Shown here piece after piece: positions 19,419 to 28,607 of a DNA stretch of 64,000 nucleotides; positions within the stretch are counted from its first letter, which is position 1, and the number at the start of each line of letters is the position of its first letter. This DNA is from Francisella philomiragia subsp. philomiragia ATCC 25015 (lineage in GTDB: Bacteria > Pseudomonadota > Gammaproteobacteria > Francisellales > Francisellaceae). The stretch covers positions 45,908-109,907 of the forward strand of contig NZ_DS999316.1 of the NCBI RefSeq assembly GCF_000156715.1, written 5' to 3'. The position numbers were made by a program, and so were the translations under genes. The notes beneath the pieces were generated by a model. It saw only the letters and a list, made by a program, of their open reading frames with translations, was not told the origin of the DNA and ran no database searches.

Positions 19419-19955
19419 ATGAAAAATGAAAAACCTAATTTTGAAGATGTCGCAGAAGCTCTAAAAGTAATGCAGGCTTTAACTACGGCTTCAGAAGCAC
19501 ATGGGCTACTTTGTGCATTATTTAGCTTTGGAGCAGAAGTTAAATTCACTGCATGGTCAGATTCTTTGATGACAAAACCAATCGAAGAAGGTGATTTGAT
19601 AGCGGCTTCGGCTTTGCAAACTATGAAAAAACTTTATGACTACACTCAGTCGCAGTTTGATGAAAAAGGCTTAAGTTTTGATTTATTCTTACCAGAAGAT
19701 GATGAGCCTTTAAGTTATAAAGCTGAAGCATTAACTTATTGGATCAGAGGTTTTTTATCTGGTGTAGGTTTATTTGGTTTAGACTATGAGAATTCTAAAG
19801 ATAGAGAGACTAAAGAAGCAATAAGCGATTTAATGAAAATATCTTATATGGACTGCGACGCTCTTGAAGATAATGATGACTGTGAACAAGATTTTATTGA
19901 ATTGCTTGAATATACAAAAGTTGCAGTATTATTAATTGATAGTGAAAAAGTTTAG
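19419..19955 (+). CDS. ygfB: UPF0149 family protein YgfB
   Basis: A 178-residue acidic soluble protein of the YgfB/YecA-type UPF0149 family (all-helical). Landmarks are SEAHGLLCALFSFG at residues 26-39, WIRGFLSGVGLFG near 105-118, and a C-terminal YMDCDALEDNDDCEQDFIELLEYTKVAVLLI, which carries the family's conserved E-x-D-F-x-E-x-x-E-Y-x-R/K-V. In many gammaproteobacteria it sits beside 6S RNA/fau on one side and pepP-ubiH-ubiI on the other; here pepP is absent and ubiH follows after eight bases. The molecular function is unknown. Confidence 0.9.
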   Translation: MKNEKPNFEDVAEALKVMQALTTASEAHGLLCALFSFGAEVKFTAWSDSLMTKPIEEGDLIAASALQTMKKLYDYTQSQFDEKGLSFDLFLPEDDEPLSYKAEALTYWIRGFLSGVGLFGLDYENSKDRETKEAISDLMKISYMDCDALEDNDDCEQDFIELLEYTKVAVLLIDSEKV

Positions 19956-19963
19956 GTATTTAT

Positions 19964-21175
19964 ATGAATACTAAATATGATATAGCGATTGTTGGTGGAG
20001 GTATTGTTGGCTTATTAACTTCCTTAGCACTTGCTAGAACGGGATGTTCAATTATTCATATTGAGAAAGATGAGCTAGAAGTCAAAAATGATAACCGTAG
20101 TATCGCTGTCTCTTATTCATCGATAGCATTTCTGAATACTCTTGGGTTGTGGGATAAAGTTGCTAGTAAAACTCAAACCATAAAAAAGGTTCATGTCTCT
20201 GATAAAGGACGATATGGTAGAGCTGAGATTTTTGCTAAGGATGAGAATCTGCCATTTCTTGGGGCTATCGCTCCAATGCGTGAACTATTAGCAGTTGCAT
20301 TGCAGAATGTTGCTGAAAATGAAAACATCGAAAAAGCTTTTAAGACTAATGTGGTTAGTTTGCAAAAGAATGCTGATGATTATTCGCTAGTTGTTGAGCA
20401 AGAACAACAAGATAAAATAATACATGCTTCACTAATAATCGCTTGTGATGGTGCAAGCTCAAGTATACGTAAAATGCTAAATGTAGGAGCTCAAACTACT
20501 GATTATAAACAAGATGCAGTCGTTTTTGATATCCAAACAGATCTTGATAATGATAATACAGCGTTTGAGAGGTTTATGACTGATGGTGTGCTTGCAATGC
20601 TTCCTAAGTCAAAAACTACAATGGGCTGTGTTTGGACTGTTGATCGAGAAGACTCAAAAGCAAAGTTAAACCTAGGCAAAAAAGAGTTTGAGGAACTGGT
20701 TCAAGATAGATTTGGTTATAGATTAGGTCAGATTGAAGTTGCTACTAAGCCTGCTGTTTTTCCTTTATATCTTGTTCAATCAAATGAAGTATATAAAGAT
20801 AATGTACTATTTTTTGGTAATGCTTTGCATTTTTTACATCCTGTATCTGGTCAAGGCATGAATTTAAGTATTCGAGATATCGGCTTTTTATATGATTTAC
20901 TTGTTGAAAGTGATTTTTCACAAAGCTCTATAGCAGTAGTTTTAGAAGAGTTTGCCAAAGTTAGAAAACCAGATCATGATAGAACAATTAATATTACACA
21001 TGGATTTGTGAAATGGTTTGTTTCAAATGATTTTAAATTTGTGGCAAGTAGAAATGTTGGATTACACTTGTTACAAAGAAGCAGATTAGCCAAAAAAGTT
21101 CTATCTCGAGTGATGATGGGTAAGCTGACAAGAGGTTCAACACTAATGAGAAAGGTGGTTGAAGATGAACATTAA
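19964..21175 (+). CDS. ubiH: UbiH-type FAD-dependent ubiquinone biosynthesis hydroxylase
   Basis: A flavin monooxygenase that hydroxylates the ring of a ubiquinone precursor at the membrane face. The N-terminal FAD motif is DIAIVGGGIVGLLTSLAL (residues 6-23). DGASS (second motif) and NALHFLHPVSGQGMNLSIRD (third motif) follow. The third motif normally begins Gly-Asp; here it reads Gly-Asn (FFGNALH), a change at a flavin-ribose contact. The length (403) is normal. It overlaps the start of the next hydroxylase by 11 bp. The call of UbiH rather than another family member rests on gene order. Confidence 0.85.
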   Translation: MNTKYDIAIVGGGIVGLLTSLALARTGCSIIHIEKDELEVKNDNRSIAVSYSSIAFLNTLGLWDKVASKTQTIKKVHVSDKGRYGRAEIFAKDENLPFLGAIAPMRELLAVALQNVAENENIEKAFKTNVVSLQKNADDYSLVVEQEQQDKIIHASLIIACDGASSSIRKMLNVGAQTTDYKQDAVVFDIQTDLDNDNTAFERFMTDGVLAMLPKSKTTMGCVWTVDREDSKAKLNLGKKEFEELVQDRFGYRLGQIEVATKPAVFPLYLVQSNEVYKDNVLFFGNALHFLHPVSGQGMNLSIRDIGFLYDLLVESDFSQSSIAVVLEEFAKVRKPDHDRTINITHGFVKWFVSNDFKFVASRNVGLHLLQRSRLAKKVLSRVMMGKLTRGSTLMRKVVEDEH

Positions 21176-22346
21176 AAATATCCAAAAAGATGTAGTGATT
21201 GTTGGCGGTGGTATGGTTGGGCTTAGTTTAGCTTTATCTTTGCATCAAAATGGTCTACAAGTCGCTGTAATAGAAGCGAGAGAAATAAATCATAAGCATC
21301 TTAATTTAGATAGAGTAGAAACAAGAGTAAGTGCGGTTAATCATACCTCTAAGAGATTGCTACAAGATTTGGGTGTTTGGAATGCTATTAAAAGCCATCG
21401 TATATCACCGTATTATCAAATGCATGTTTGGGATGATGTTCCTAGTGAAAGTATTACTATTTCAGCAGAAGAGATATCTGAGCATAGTTTGGGTAATATT
21501 GTAGAAAATGATGTTATAACACAAGCTCTCATTACTGAAATTAGTAATACAGGTATTGAAATTTATGCGAATCAAAAAATTGAAAAGATCCAAAAGAATG
21601 GTAACACGGAACTAGTTGTTTTAGCTGATAAAATTATCGAAACTAGCTTGATCGTCGGCGCAGATGGAGCTAACTCTTTTATTAGAGATTATTTTAATTT
21701 TGAAACTAAAGTTAAACCATATAAACATACTGCGATAGTAGCAACTCTTGAGCTTGAAAAACAACATAATCAAACAGCATATCAAAGGTTTTATGATAAA
21801 GGAGTTTTAGCATTTTTACCGTTAGAAAATCCTAATAAAGCTTCGATAGTTTGGTCTGTGAAAACTGATTATGCTAATTTCTTGATGAGTTTAGCTGATG
21901 AGAAGTTTGAATTAGAGTTAGCAAAAGCAATTAATAATACTCTTGGGAGTGTAAAACTTTTATCAAAAAGATTTAGTTTTGAGCTAGTTCAGCGTCATGC
22001 TAAGAGTTACATTAAAAGTAATGTTGTAATAGTTGGTGATGCAGCACATACTATTCATCCTTTAGCTGGTCAGGGTGTAAATATTGGTTTTAAAGATGTT
22101 ATAGCTTTAAGTAAAGTTGTAAGTGAAGCTTTTGCCAAAGGTAGATTAATTGGGCATATCTCAACGTTAGATAAATACCAACGCGAAAGAAAGCTTGATA
22201 ATACTAAGATGATAGCTCTTATGAAAGCTTTTAAAGAGGTGTTTGGTAGTGAGAATGATTATATTAAAAAAGCTCGTAGAGCTGGATTTGAGTTTGTTGA
22301 TAAATATAGTATTGTCAAAAGTTTGGTAGTAAAACAGGCGTTGTAA
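21165..22346 (+). CDS. ubiI: UbiI/VisC-type FAD-dependent ubiquinone biosynthesis hydroxylase
   Basis: Second member of the UbiH/UbiF/UbiI flavoenzyme family. The FAD motif VVIVGGGMVGLSLALSL is near residues 9-25, the DGANS motif follows, and the third motif VVIVGDAAHTIHPLAGQGVNIGFKD is complete, including the canonical Gly-Asp. I start it at ATG 21165, which has an AAAGGTGG site seven bases upstream; a TTG at 21159 would add two residues. It follows ubiH as visC does in E. coli. It could hydroxylate C5 (UbiI) or cover more than one position, as in bacteria with fewer hydroxylases. Confidence 0.85.
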   Translation: MNIKNIQKDVVIVGGGMVGLSLALSLHQNGLQVAVIEAREINHKHLNLDRVETRVSAVNHTSKRLLQDLGVWNAIKSHRISPYYQMHVWDDVPSESITISAEEISEHSLGNIVENDVITQALITEISNTGIEIYANQKIEKIQKNGNTELVVLADKIIETSLIVGADGANSFIRDYFNFETKVKPYKHTAIVATLELEKQHNQTAYQRFYDKGVLAFLPLENPNKASIVWSVKTDYANFLMSLADEKFELELAKAINNTLGSVKLLSKRFSFELVQRHAKSYIKSNVVIVGDAAHTIHPLAGQGVNIGFKDVIALSKVVSEAFAKGRLIGHISTLDKYQRERKLDNTKMIALMKAFKEVFGSENDYIKKARRAGFEFVDKYSIVKSLVVKQAL

Positions 22347-22348
22347 AC

Positions 22349-23050
22349 TTACTGATTAATTTCTTGTCTAGCTTTTTCTAAATCTTTTAGAAAATCTTGG
22401 TTTCCATTCAAAATTGCAAAGTTTGCTAAAGCTACAGTTCTAGCAGCTTGGATATCACTTTTCCAATGTACTCCGCAAATAACTCGACTTTGGGATTTTC
22501 TATCAGCTAACTCAAAAAGCTGCTTAGCTGTTTGTGGTTTTAGCTCTGCTAGAATCATGGCGTAATTCCAAGCTCTAGAGGAGTGTCCAGAAGGGTATGA
22601 GTAGCTACTAGGATCCTCATCAGGATCGCAAGGTTTTCTATCAAAAAACACGAAGGGTCTTATTCTTTGGTATTTTTCTTTAGCTGATTGCTTTATATTC
22701 GATACATCAGTCGTTGATCTATTTAATAAAGTGTATATTGCAGGAGTTTTGTCTTTAGTAATTTCTTGGCCAAAGGCTTTGCTAAAATCAGCGATATGAA
22801 CGTCTTGGTCATTAGATGCGTCATGAATTGCTAATTTATAATCAGTAGTATTTTTATTTTGGCTAAATGCTGCTTCTGATATCGCTTTGTCACTAGAAAA
22901 TGCTAATGAATCTGTACTTGGAGGAGCTCCGATAATACTATCTATATTTATGATTTGATTTTTGGGTATATATCCACTAGGCCAGTTACTAGCAAAAGCG
23001 GCTGATAATGTTACAAATATAATAATTGTAATGGATAGAAATTTTTTCAT
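22349..23050 (-). CDS. Periplasmic class A acid phosphatase (PAP2 family)
   Basis: The three-part PAP2 phosphatase signature is complete: KEKYQRIRP (K-x6-RP), YPSGHSSRAW (PSGH) and SRVICGVHWKSD (SR-x5-H-x3-D). The last His is the phosphorylated nucleophile. A cleavable Sec signal ends near residue 20 (AAFAS). The length (233) and layout match class A nonspecific acid phosphatases, which free phosphate from monoesters in the periplasm. Francisella carries several acid phosphatases, some of which damp the host oxidative burst; which one this is cannot be read from the sequence. It is monocistronic and convergent with ubiI, with a two-base gap. Confidence 0.9.
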   Translation of the reverse strand: MKKFLSITIIIFVTLSAAFASNWPSGYIPKNQIINIDSIIGAPPSTDSLAFSSDKAISEAAFSQNKNTTDYKLAIHDASNDQDVHIADFSKAFGQEITKDKTPAIYTLLNRSTTDVSNIKQSAKEKYQRIRPFVFFDRKPCDPDEDPSSYSYPSGHSSRAWNYAMILAELKPQTAKQLFELADRKSQSRVICGVHWKSDIQAARTVALANFAILNGNQDFLKDLEKARQEINQ

Positions 23051-23250
23051 AGTTAGTTTTTTGGGTATTAAATTAGTTTTGGAAAATTATATTAACATAT
23101 TCAGATGTATAGGAAATATTAGTTAAGAGTAAATCTTTATAAATTTATCCCTTGGTTATCACTTCTAATAGTAACTTTATATTGTTGTAAATATAAAAAC
23201 AGATGATTTTGATTATAAATTAGATTTCTAAATAGGTGAATTTACAAATA

Positions 23251-24339
23251 TTAAAACTTCTTAATATCAATTCCTAACTTCTTTTGTAGTTTTTCAACAT
23301 AAGAGAATTCAGTTTCTTTAATAATTAGAATACTATTGCCGGATTTACCCATACGACCTGTTCTACCTGCTCGATGTTGGTAATCTTCTGCTTTGGATGG
23401 GATATCATAATTTATTACAAAATCAACATCATTAATATCAAGTCCTCTAGCTGCAACATCAGATGCAACTAAAACTTTGATTTGTCCACTTTTGAATTTT
23501 TTGATGGTATTAGCTCTATCAATTTTATTTTGTTCACCATGAATAGAGCCAACCCCACATTCTAGTTTATCTATTTTTTTTGTGACGAAATCAACATCAT
23601 TATTTCTATGTAGAAATACTATAGATTTGGAAGGAGATATTTTGTTTAGTAACTTTCGTAATGTATCGGTTTTACGATTACCATCAGCTGTGATATAGCT
23701 ATGTTCTATAGTTTCTTTTTCTTTGGAGTTATCAATAAGCTCTAAATTTTCGATAAAACTACTCGCAATATCAAAGGCGTGGTTTTTGATAGTAGCAGAG
23801 CCTAATATATATTGTAGATTTGTGGTTTTAGAGATGATTTGTTTTAAAAGCTTTAAGCTGTCATCTTCAAGCATACGATCTGCCTCATCAATAATACAGT
23901 ATTGTAGATGAGCAGCCTTTAGTTTTTTTTGATCGATAAGTTCTAGAATCCTGCCAACAGAGCCAACTACAATATTTGGTTTTTTCTTTAATTTTTCTTT
24001 TTGTCTGTCTATCGATGCTTTACCAATTAGTGCTAGTGATTTAATGCCTATACTTGAGAATGTCTCATTTATAAAATTACTAATTTGAATGGCTAACTCA
24101 TGAGTAGGTGTGAAAAAAACAACTTGTGTAAGAGGTTTTTTATCTATTAATAATTTATTCATAATTGGCAAAATATAAGCAAGTGTTTTACCGCTACCAG
24201 TTGGTGATTTTAGCCAGATATTTTCTCCATTTGAGATTTTTTCATAGCTTAAAATCTGTGAGTTTGTAGGTATTTTGATATTTTTATTTTCTAATATTTC
24301 TATGATGTTTTGGCTTAAGTTTAAGTCTGAAAATAACAT
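23251..24339 (-). CDS. DEAD-box ATP-dependent RNA helicase
   Basis: An RNA helicase of 362 residues, close to the minimal two-domain core. The Q motif region is followed by Walker A SPTGSGKT, motif Ib TPTHELA, motif II DEAD in CIIDEADRML, motif III GSAT, and in domain 2 VASDVAARGLDINDVDFVINYD and motif VI HRAGRTGRMG. There is almost no C-terminal extension, which distinguishes it from DeaD, DbpA and RhlB. It probably acts in ribosome assembly or mRNA turnover; the paralogue cannot be named. It stands alone, with 200 non-coding bases downstream in which I see nothing notable. Confidence 0.92.
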   Translation of the reverse strand: MLFSDLNLSQNIIEILENKNIKIPTNSQILSYEKISNGENIWLKSPTGSGKTLAYILPIMNKLLIDKKPLTQVVFFTPTHELAIQISNFINETFSSIGIKSLALIGKASIDRQKEKLKKKPNIVVGSVGRILELIDQKKLKAAHLQYCIIDEADRMLEDDSLKLLKQIISKTTNLQYILGSATIKNHAFDIASSFIENLELIDNSKEKETIEHSYITADGNRKTDTLRKLLNKISPSKSIVFLHRNNDVDFVTKKIDKLECGVGSIHGEQNKIDRANTIKKFKSGQIKVLVASDVAARGLDINDVDFVINYDIPSKAEDYQHRAGRTGRMGKSGNSILIIKETEFSYVEKLQKKLGIDIKKF

Positions 24340-24471
24340 AAATAGGTATATTTAAATTGTTATATATGGATAATAGCATATTAGGATGATAATGGCCTAA
24401 ATTGTTATATCTATTATCTAAGATATGATAATATTTTGCTCAAAAGATTTTTTTAAAAATAAATTTATTAA

Positions 24472-25488
24472 ATGAGAACGGACGATTTTGATTATAAGTT
24501 ACCAGAAGAGTTAATTGCTAGCTATCCTTTAGAAAACAGAGATGCTAGTAGGTTGTTAAAATTGAATAAGCAGACTGGCGAGATCTTAGATCATAAATTT
24601 ACTGATTTTATTGATTTTATCAATCCTGAAGATCTGCTTATCTTTAATAATAGTAAAGTAATGCTAGCTAGACTATATGGTGAAAAAACTACAGGCGCAA
24701 AGCTTGAATATCTTATAGAAAGAGTTAAAACACCTAAAATTTTTGAAACACATATTAAAGCAAATCGCTCACCAGCGATAGGCAGTGAAATATATGTCCA
24801 AGACACTTTAGCAAAAGTATTAGAAAAAGATGGGGGAATGTATCTACTTGAACTGCAGGGTAATAAAGATATCTATCAATTGATGGAAGAGTTTGGGCAT
24901 ATTCCTTTACCTCCGTATATGAAGCGAGATGATGAAGAATTTGATGCTGAACGATATCAAACAGTTTATGCAAAAGATTTAGGCTCTGTTGCTGCTCCAA
25001 CAGCTGGTTTGCACTTTTCAGAAGAGCTAATGCAACAAATAAAAGCTAAGGGTACTGATATAGCTTATATCACTTTACATGTTGGATCAGGAACTTTTAA
25101 ACCTGTTCAAGTTGATGATGTCAATAACCATAAGATGCATTCAGAAGTTATATCTGTATCTGAAGATGTTTGTGAGAAAATTCGTCAAACTAAAGCTAAT
25201 GGTGGTAGAGTAATAGCTATTGGTACAACTTCTGTACGCTCACTTGAAACAGCAGGTCAAAGTGGAGAAATTCAGCCTTATCAAGGTGAGACTGATATTT
25301 TCTTATATCCAGGTAAAAAGTTTAATATCGTTGATGCAATGATTACTAATTTTCACTTGCCTAAGTCTACTCTAATTATGCTAGTTAGTGCATTTGCAGA
25401 TAAAGAAAAGATTATGAAAGCATATGAGCATGCTATAGCTGAAAAATATAGATTTTTTAGTTATGGTGATGCGATGTTTATTTTTTAA
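24472..25488 (+). CDS. queA: S-adenosylmethionine:tRNA ribosyltransferase-isomerase
   Basis: Transfers and rearranges the ribosyl part of SAM onto 7-aminomethyl-7-deazaguanine (preQ1) in tRNA, giving epoxyqueuosine at the wobble position. The N-terminus DFDYKLPEELIASYPLENRDASRLL is diagnostic. GHIPLPPYMKRDDEEFDAERYQTVYAKDLGSVAAPTAGLHFSEEL is the long conserved block, and HVGSGTFKPVQ and FHLPKSTLIMLVSAF are also present. The length (338) is normal. It pairs functionally with the preQ1-riboswitch-controlled precursor transporter at 30.9 kb, so this organism uses queuosine and may salvage preQ1. Confidence 0.97.
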   Translation: MRTDDFDYKLPEELIASYPLENRDASRLLKLNKQTGEILDHKFTDFIDFINPEDLLIFNNSKVMLARLYGEKTTGAKLEYLIERVKTPKIFETHIKANRSPAIGSEIYVQDTLAKVLEKDGGMYLLELQGNKDIYQLMEEFGHIPLPPYMKRDDEEFDAERYQTVYAKDLGSVAAPTAGLHFSEELMQQIKAKGTDIAYITLHVGSGTFKPVQVDDVNNHKMHSEVISVSEDVCEKIRQTKANGGRVIAIGTTSVRSLETAGQSGEIQPYQGETDIFLYPGKKFNIVDAMITNFHLPKSTLIMLVSAFADKEKIMKAYEHAIAEKYRFFSYGDAMFIF

Positions 25489-25508
25489 AAAAACAAGGAG
25501 TGTTTCAA

Positions 25509-25826
25509 ATGAAGTACTTAAAAACAATAGTGTGTGTAGTGTCAATTGTTTTATTAGGTTCATGCTCAAATGAGCAAGATACTTCAGATGCTAGCAGTAA
25601 TGCATCAATTAAAAGTAATTTTAAAGATATAGGTGATTCTGTTGGAGATTCTGCTAAAGATGTAACTAAAAGTATAGGCCATGATTCGAAAAATATAGTT
25701 GATGATAATGGTGATGGTTCTATTAAAGAAAACTTTGAAAATATGGGTGACTCCATAGGTGAAGCTGCTAGGGATATAACTAGAAGTATAGGTCATGGTA
25801 CGAGAAATATAGTAGATGGTAATTGA
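25509..25826 (+). CDS. Lipoprotein with two copies of a ~31-residue repeat
   Basis: A small (105-residue) lipoprotein. The signal sequence ends in LLGSCSN, a lipobox with Cys20. Two tandem units follow, built on the pattern NF-x-x-[IM]-GDS-[IV]-G-x-[SA]-A-[KR]-D-[VI]-T-[KR]-SIGH-x-x-[KR]-NIVD. No known domain is recognised; short amphipathic repeats like these may bind membranes or peptidoglycan, but that is a guess. The ATG at 25509 has AAGGAG at 25495-25500; a GTG at 25500 is also open but overlaps that site. The next gene is a paralogue with one unit, so a duplication built this pair. Confidence 0.8.
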   Translation: MKYLKTIVCVVSIVLLGSCSNEQDTSDASSNASIKSNFKDIGDSVGDSAKDVTKSIGHDSKNIVDDNGDGSIKENFENMGDSIGEAARDITRSIGHGTRNIVDGN

Positions 25827-25851
25827 TAGTTATAATAAAGGAGTCTTAAAA

Positions 25852-26049
25852 ATGAAATATCTAAAGTTGGTTTATTGTGTTATGTTAGTTGCTCTATTAG
25901 GAGCATGTTCTGATAGTGGAGATAGTTCAAGCAATAATGGATCTGTAAAAGGAAACTTCAAGGATATGGGTGACTCAATAGGACATGCAGCAAGAGATGT
26001 GACAAGAAGCATAGGTCACGATTCAAGAAATATAGTTGATGGTGATTAA
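25852..26049 (+). CDS. Small lipoprotein with one ~31-residue repeat
   Basis: Sixty-five residues. The lipobox ALLGACSD gives a lipidated Cys19. One unit of the repeat seen twice in the upstream gene follows: NFKDMGDSIGHAARDVTR then SIGHDSRNIVDGD. I chose ATG 25852, which has AAAGGAG at 25837-25843; an upstream ATG at 25816 lies within the end of the preceding gene and has no ribosome site. It is likely co-transcribed with its paralogue and perhaps with the ThDP enzyme 52 bp downstream. Function unknown. Confidence 0.8.
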   Translation: MKYLKLVYCVMLVALLGACSDSGDSSSNNGSVKGNFKDMGDSIGHAARDVTRSIGHDSRNIVDGD

Positions 26050-26101
26050 GAATATAGCTATTCTTTAAGAAGTATAGCTTTATTTGCTAAGGAGAGGACT
26101 C

Positions 26102-27673
26102 ATGTTAAGAAGTGGTAAACAAATATTAAAAGATTTTTTTGATGTATTTGATATAGAATATGTTTTTGGCAATCCAGGAACTACAGAAACTACATTTTTA
26201 GATGTGGTTGCTCAAAGTGATAATTGTAAATATATCTTGGGGCTACACGAGTCTGTCGCTACGGGTATTGCTGCTGGATATGCTTTGGAAAGTGGGAAAC
26301 CTTCGGTATTAAATATACATACTTATCCAGGTTTAGCAAATGCTATGAGTAATATGTTTAATGCTTATGCTGCAGGGATTCCACTATTTGTAATAGCTGG
26401 ACAGCAAAACAGAAGTCATCTTATTCATAAGCCAATATTATCAGGAAATTTAACTGAACTTGCAAAAACAGCAACAAAAACACAGTATGAAGTTCAACAC
26501 GTATCAGATTTAAGTATTGCATTACAAAGATGTTATTTGGAGTCGTTAGAATCTAAAATGCCTACTTTTTTATCTATACCTATGGAAATTTATACGGATG
26601 AGTGTAGTACAGGATATTTTAAAAAGACTAAAATACTAAATGACACTCAAGCAACAGATTTAACAGAGATTATTAACCATTTAGAAGAATGTAAAAGTAT
26701 TGTTTTTGTTGTTGATGCAGAGGTTATTTGGAGTGCTAAAACCAGATCAAATCTTCAGCAGCTTAGTAATAAAGTAGGTGCCGATATCTATTTAGCACCA
26801 TTTGCTGTCAAAACTTCTATTGATGTGAGTTTTGATAATTATAAAGGCGTTTTACCAGCTGTTTCGTTAGAGGCTAATAATATATTATCTAAATATGAAA
26901 CGGTTGTTTTATTGGGAGAAAAAATCCAGTCTTTTCTGTATCATGAAAAGCAAACAATACCCCAACAAAATACTTTAATTCAGTTTAGTAATGGTAATAT
27001 AAGGACTAGATATGATTATCCTTTCGATTATGTTATTAGAGGGGAAATTGGTAATAACCTTTCGATCATTGCTGATCATTTCGATACTAAACAAACTAAA
27101 TATAAAAAGAGTTTTGAATTGGAGGAAATTAATACAAATAAAGATAGCATCTTATTTGATATTTTAGATTATTGTTATCGTGATACAGCTATTGTCATAG
27201 AGGGTTCTACGAACCAGACACATCTTGAAGAATTAACATATATATTAAAGTTTTCAAAGGTCTATTATGAACCTCGTGGTGGTGCTTTAGGTATGGCAAT
27301 GCCACTATCTGTAGGTATTTCTTTATATACTAATAAACATACCATATGTTTTGTTGGTGATGGTGGTAGTTTGTATTCTATTCATAGTATTTGGACCGCC
27401 GCTAGATATAATATTCCTGTTATATTTATTTGTACTATCAATGATGAGTATAAAATCTTAAAACAATTATGGCACTTGCAGGTTCCACAAACACCAGAGA
27501 AAGACTATGTAGGAATGGATATTACAAATCCACGATTAGATTTGAGTAGTATAGCTAAAGGTTTTGGCGCGAAAACTATTACGACTAATAGAAGCAACTA
27601 TAAAGATTCTTTGGACCAAGCTTTTAAATTTAATGGTCCCACATTTATCACTATATCATCTGATGACTGTTAG
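26102..27673 (+). CDS. Thiamine-diphosphate enzyme, benzoylformate-decarboxylase-like
   Basis: A 523-residue three-domain ThDP enzyme of the acetolactate synthase/benzoylformate decarboxylase superfamily. The N-terminal Pyr domain has FGNPGTTET, the motif typical of benzoylformate decarboxylase, and ILGLHESVATGIAAGYAL with the catalytic Glu. The C-terminal PP domain has FVGDGGSLYSIHSIW and ends near FICTINDEYK, the GDG-to-N diphosphate-binding motif. No FAD-specific features of acetolactate synthase are evident. The real start is ATG 26102, preceded by AAGGAGAGG. The substrate, probably a 2-keto acid, is not known, and no aromatic-degradation genes are nearby. Confidence 0.8.
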   Translation: MLRSGKQILKDFFDVFDIEYVFGNPGTTETTFLDVVAQSDNCKYILGLHESVATGIAAGYALESGKPSVLNIHTYPGLANAMSNMFNAYAAGIPLFVIAGQQNRSHLIHKPILSGNLTELAKTATKTQYEVQHVSDLSIALQRCYLESLESKMPTFLSIPMEIYTDECSTGYFKKTKILNDTQATDLTEIINHLEECKSIVFVVDAEVIWSAKTRSNLQQLSNKVGADIYLAPFAVKTSIDVSFDNYKGVLPAVSLEANNILSKYETVVLLGEKIQSFLYHEKQTIPQQNTLIQFSNGNIRTRYDYPFDYVIRGEIGNNLSIIADHFDTKQTKYKKSFELEEINTNKDSILFDILDYCYRDTAIVIEGSTNQTHLEELTYILKFSKVYYEPRGGALGMAMPLSVGISLYTNKHTICFVGDGGSLYSIHSIWTAARYNIPVIFICTINDEYKILKQLWHLQVPQTPEKDYVGMDITNPRLDLSSIAKGFGAKTITTNRSNYKDSLDQAFKFNGPTFITISSDDC

Positions 27674-27759
27674 GTTCAAAATCTTTGCGATAGCTATATC
27701 CTTTTAGCTTTTAGTAATTTATTATTATCAATATTAATGAAAATTAAGTTAGTTAGATA

Positions 27760-28545
27760 ATGAAGAAAGCATTTTTTTTTGATATTGATGGCACTCTAGT
27801 ATACGAACATAAAGGAGAGCTTTTTGTCTCAGATAAAAATATCCAAGCAATCAAAAAGTTAAGAAAGCAAGGTTATAAGACTTTTATAGCTACAGGTAGA
27901 TCACCGAGTTTCATTCCTTCAGCAGTTCTTGATTTGCCTATGGACGGTTATGTTACAGCAAATGGTTCTGTAGTCAGTGTTGGTGATAAACTTGTCTATG
28001 AGAAGCTATTTCCACAAAGTGCGATTGATAATGTTTTAGAGTTTTGTGAAAAGCACAATCATGACTGGCTTTTCGAGGGTGAATTTGCATATGTGAACAA
28101 CCTTGAATCAGAAGATCTTAATTATTTTTATGATAACGTTATAGTAAGTAAGGATAAGATCATTACAACACATAACTTATATAATGTAACAATTTATAAT
28201 GCTTTAGTTTTGGGTAGAAATGTTGATACTGTAGCTTTAGAACATACGCTTGGAGAAGAGTGTGTGATAGCTCCGCATAATGAAAATGGTTATGTTGACT
28301 GTTATTTAGCAGGACATACCAAAGCAGATGGTATAAATAAGGTTGTAGAATATCTAGATCTTGAAGGATATGAGACATATGCATTTGGTGATGGTAATAA
28401 TGATCTAGAAATGTTTGATCGTGTTGATGTTGCTGTTGCTATGGATAATGCTTCACCACAATTAAAAGAAAAAGCAAGTCTAATAACTAAAGCAAACTAT
28501 AATGATGGTGTATATTATGGTTTATTAAAGTTAGGCTTGATTTAG
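27760..28545 (+). CDS. HAD-superfamily Cof-type phosphatase
   Basis: A 261-residue HAD hydrolase of the Cof/YbiV type (C2 cap). Motif I FFDIDGTL has the nucleophile Asp8 and Asp10. Motif II is the Thr/Ser in FIATGRSPSF. The C-terminal motifs III/IV lie in YAFGDGNNDLEMFDRVDVAVAMDNA, the characteristic GDGxND-M-x-M/F pattern. It probably dephosphorylates a sugar phosphate, flavin or cofactor phosphate; Cof enzymes are promiscuous. It is monocistronic, with the start ATG at 27760. No function can be narrowed from its neighbours. Confidence 0.9.
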   Translation: MKKAFFFDIDGTLVYEHKGELFVSDKNIQAIKKLRKQGYKTFIATGRSPSFIPSAVLDLPMDGYVTANGSVVSVGDKLVYEKLFPQSAIDNVLEFCEKHNHDWLFEGEFAYVNNLESEDLNYFYDNVIVSKDKIITTHNLYNVTIYNALVLGRNVDTVALEHTLGEECVIAPHNENGYVDCYLAGHTKADGINKVVEYLDLEGYETYAFGDGNNDLEMFDRVDVAVAMDNASPQLKEKASLITKANYNDGVYYGLLKLGLI

Positions 28546-28607
28546 ACTTTATTCTTCTGTAGTTTGTTTAGTGGTGGGGGCTAAAATTAACAAACAAAGG
28601 AAGATAA

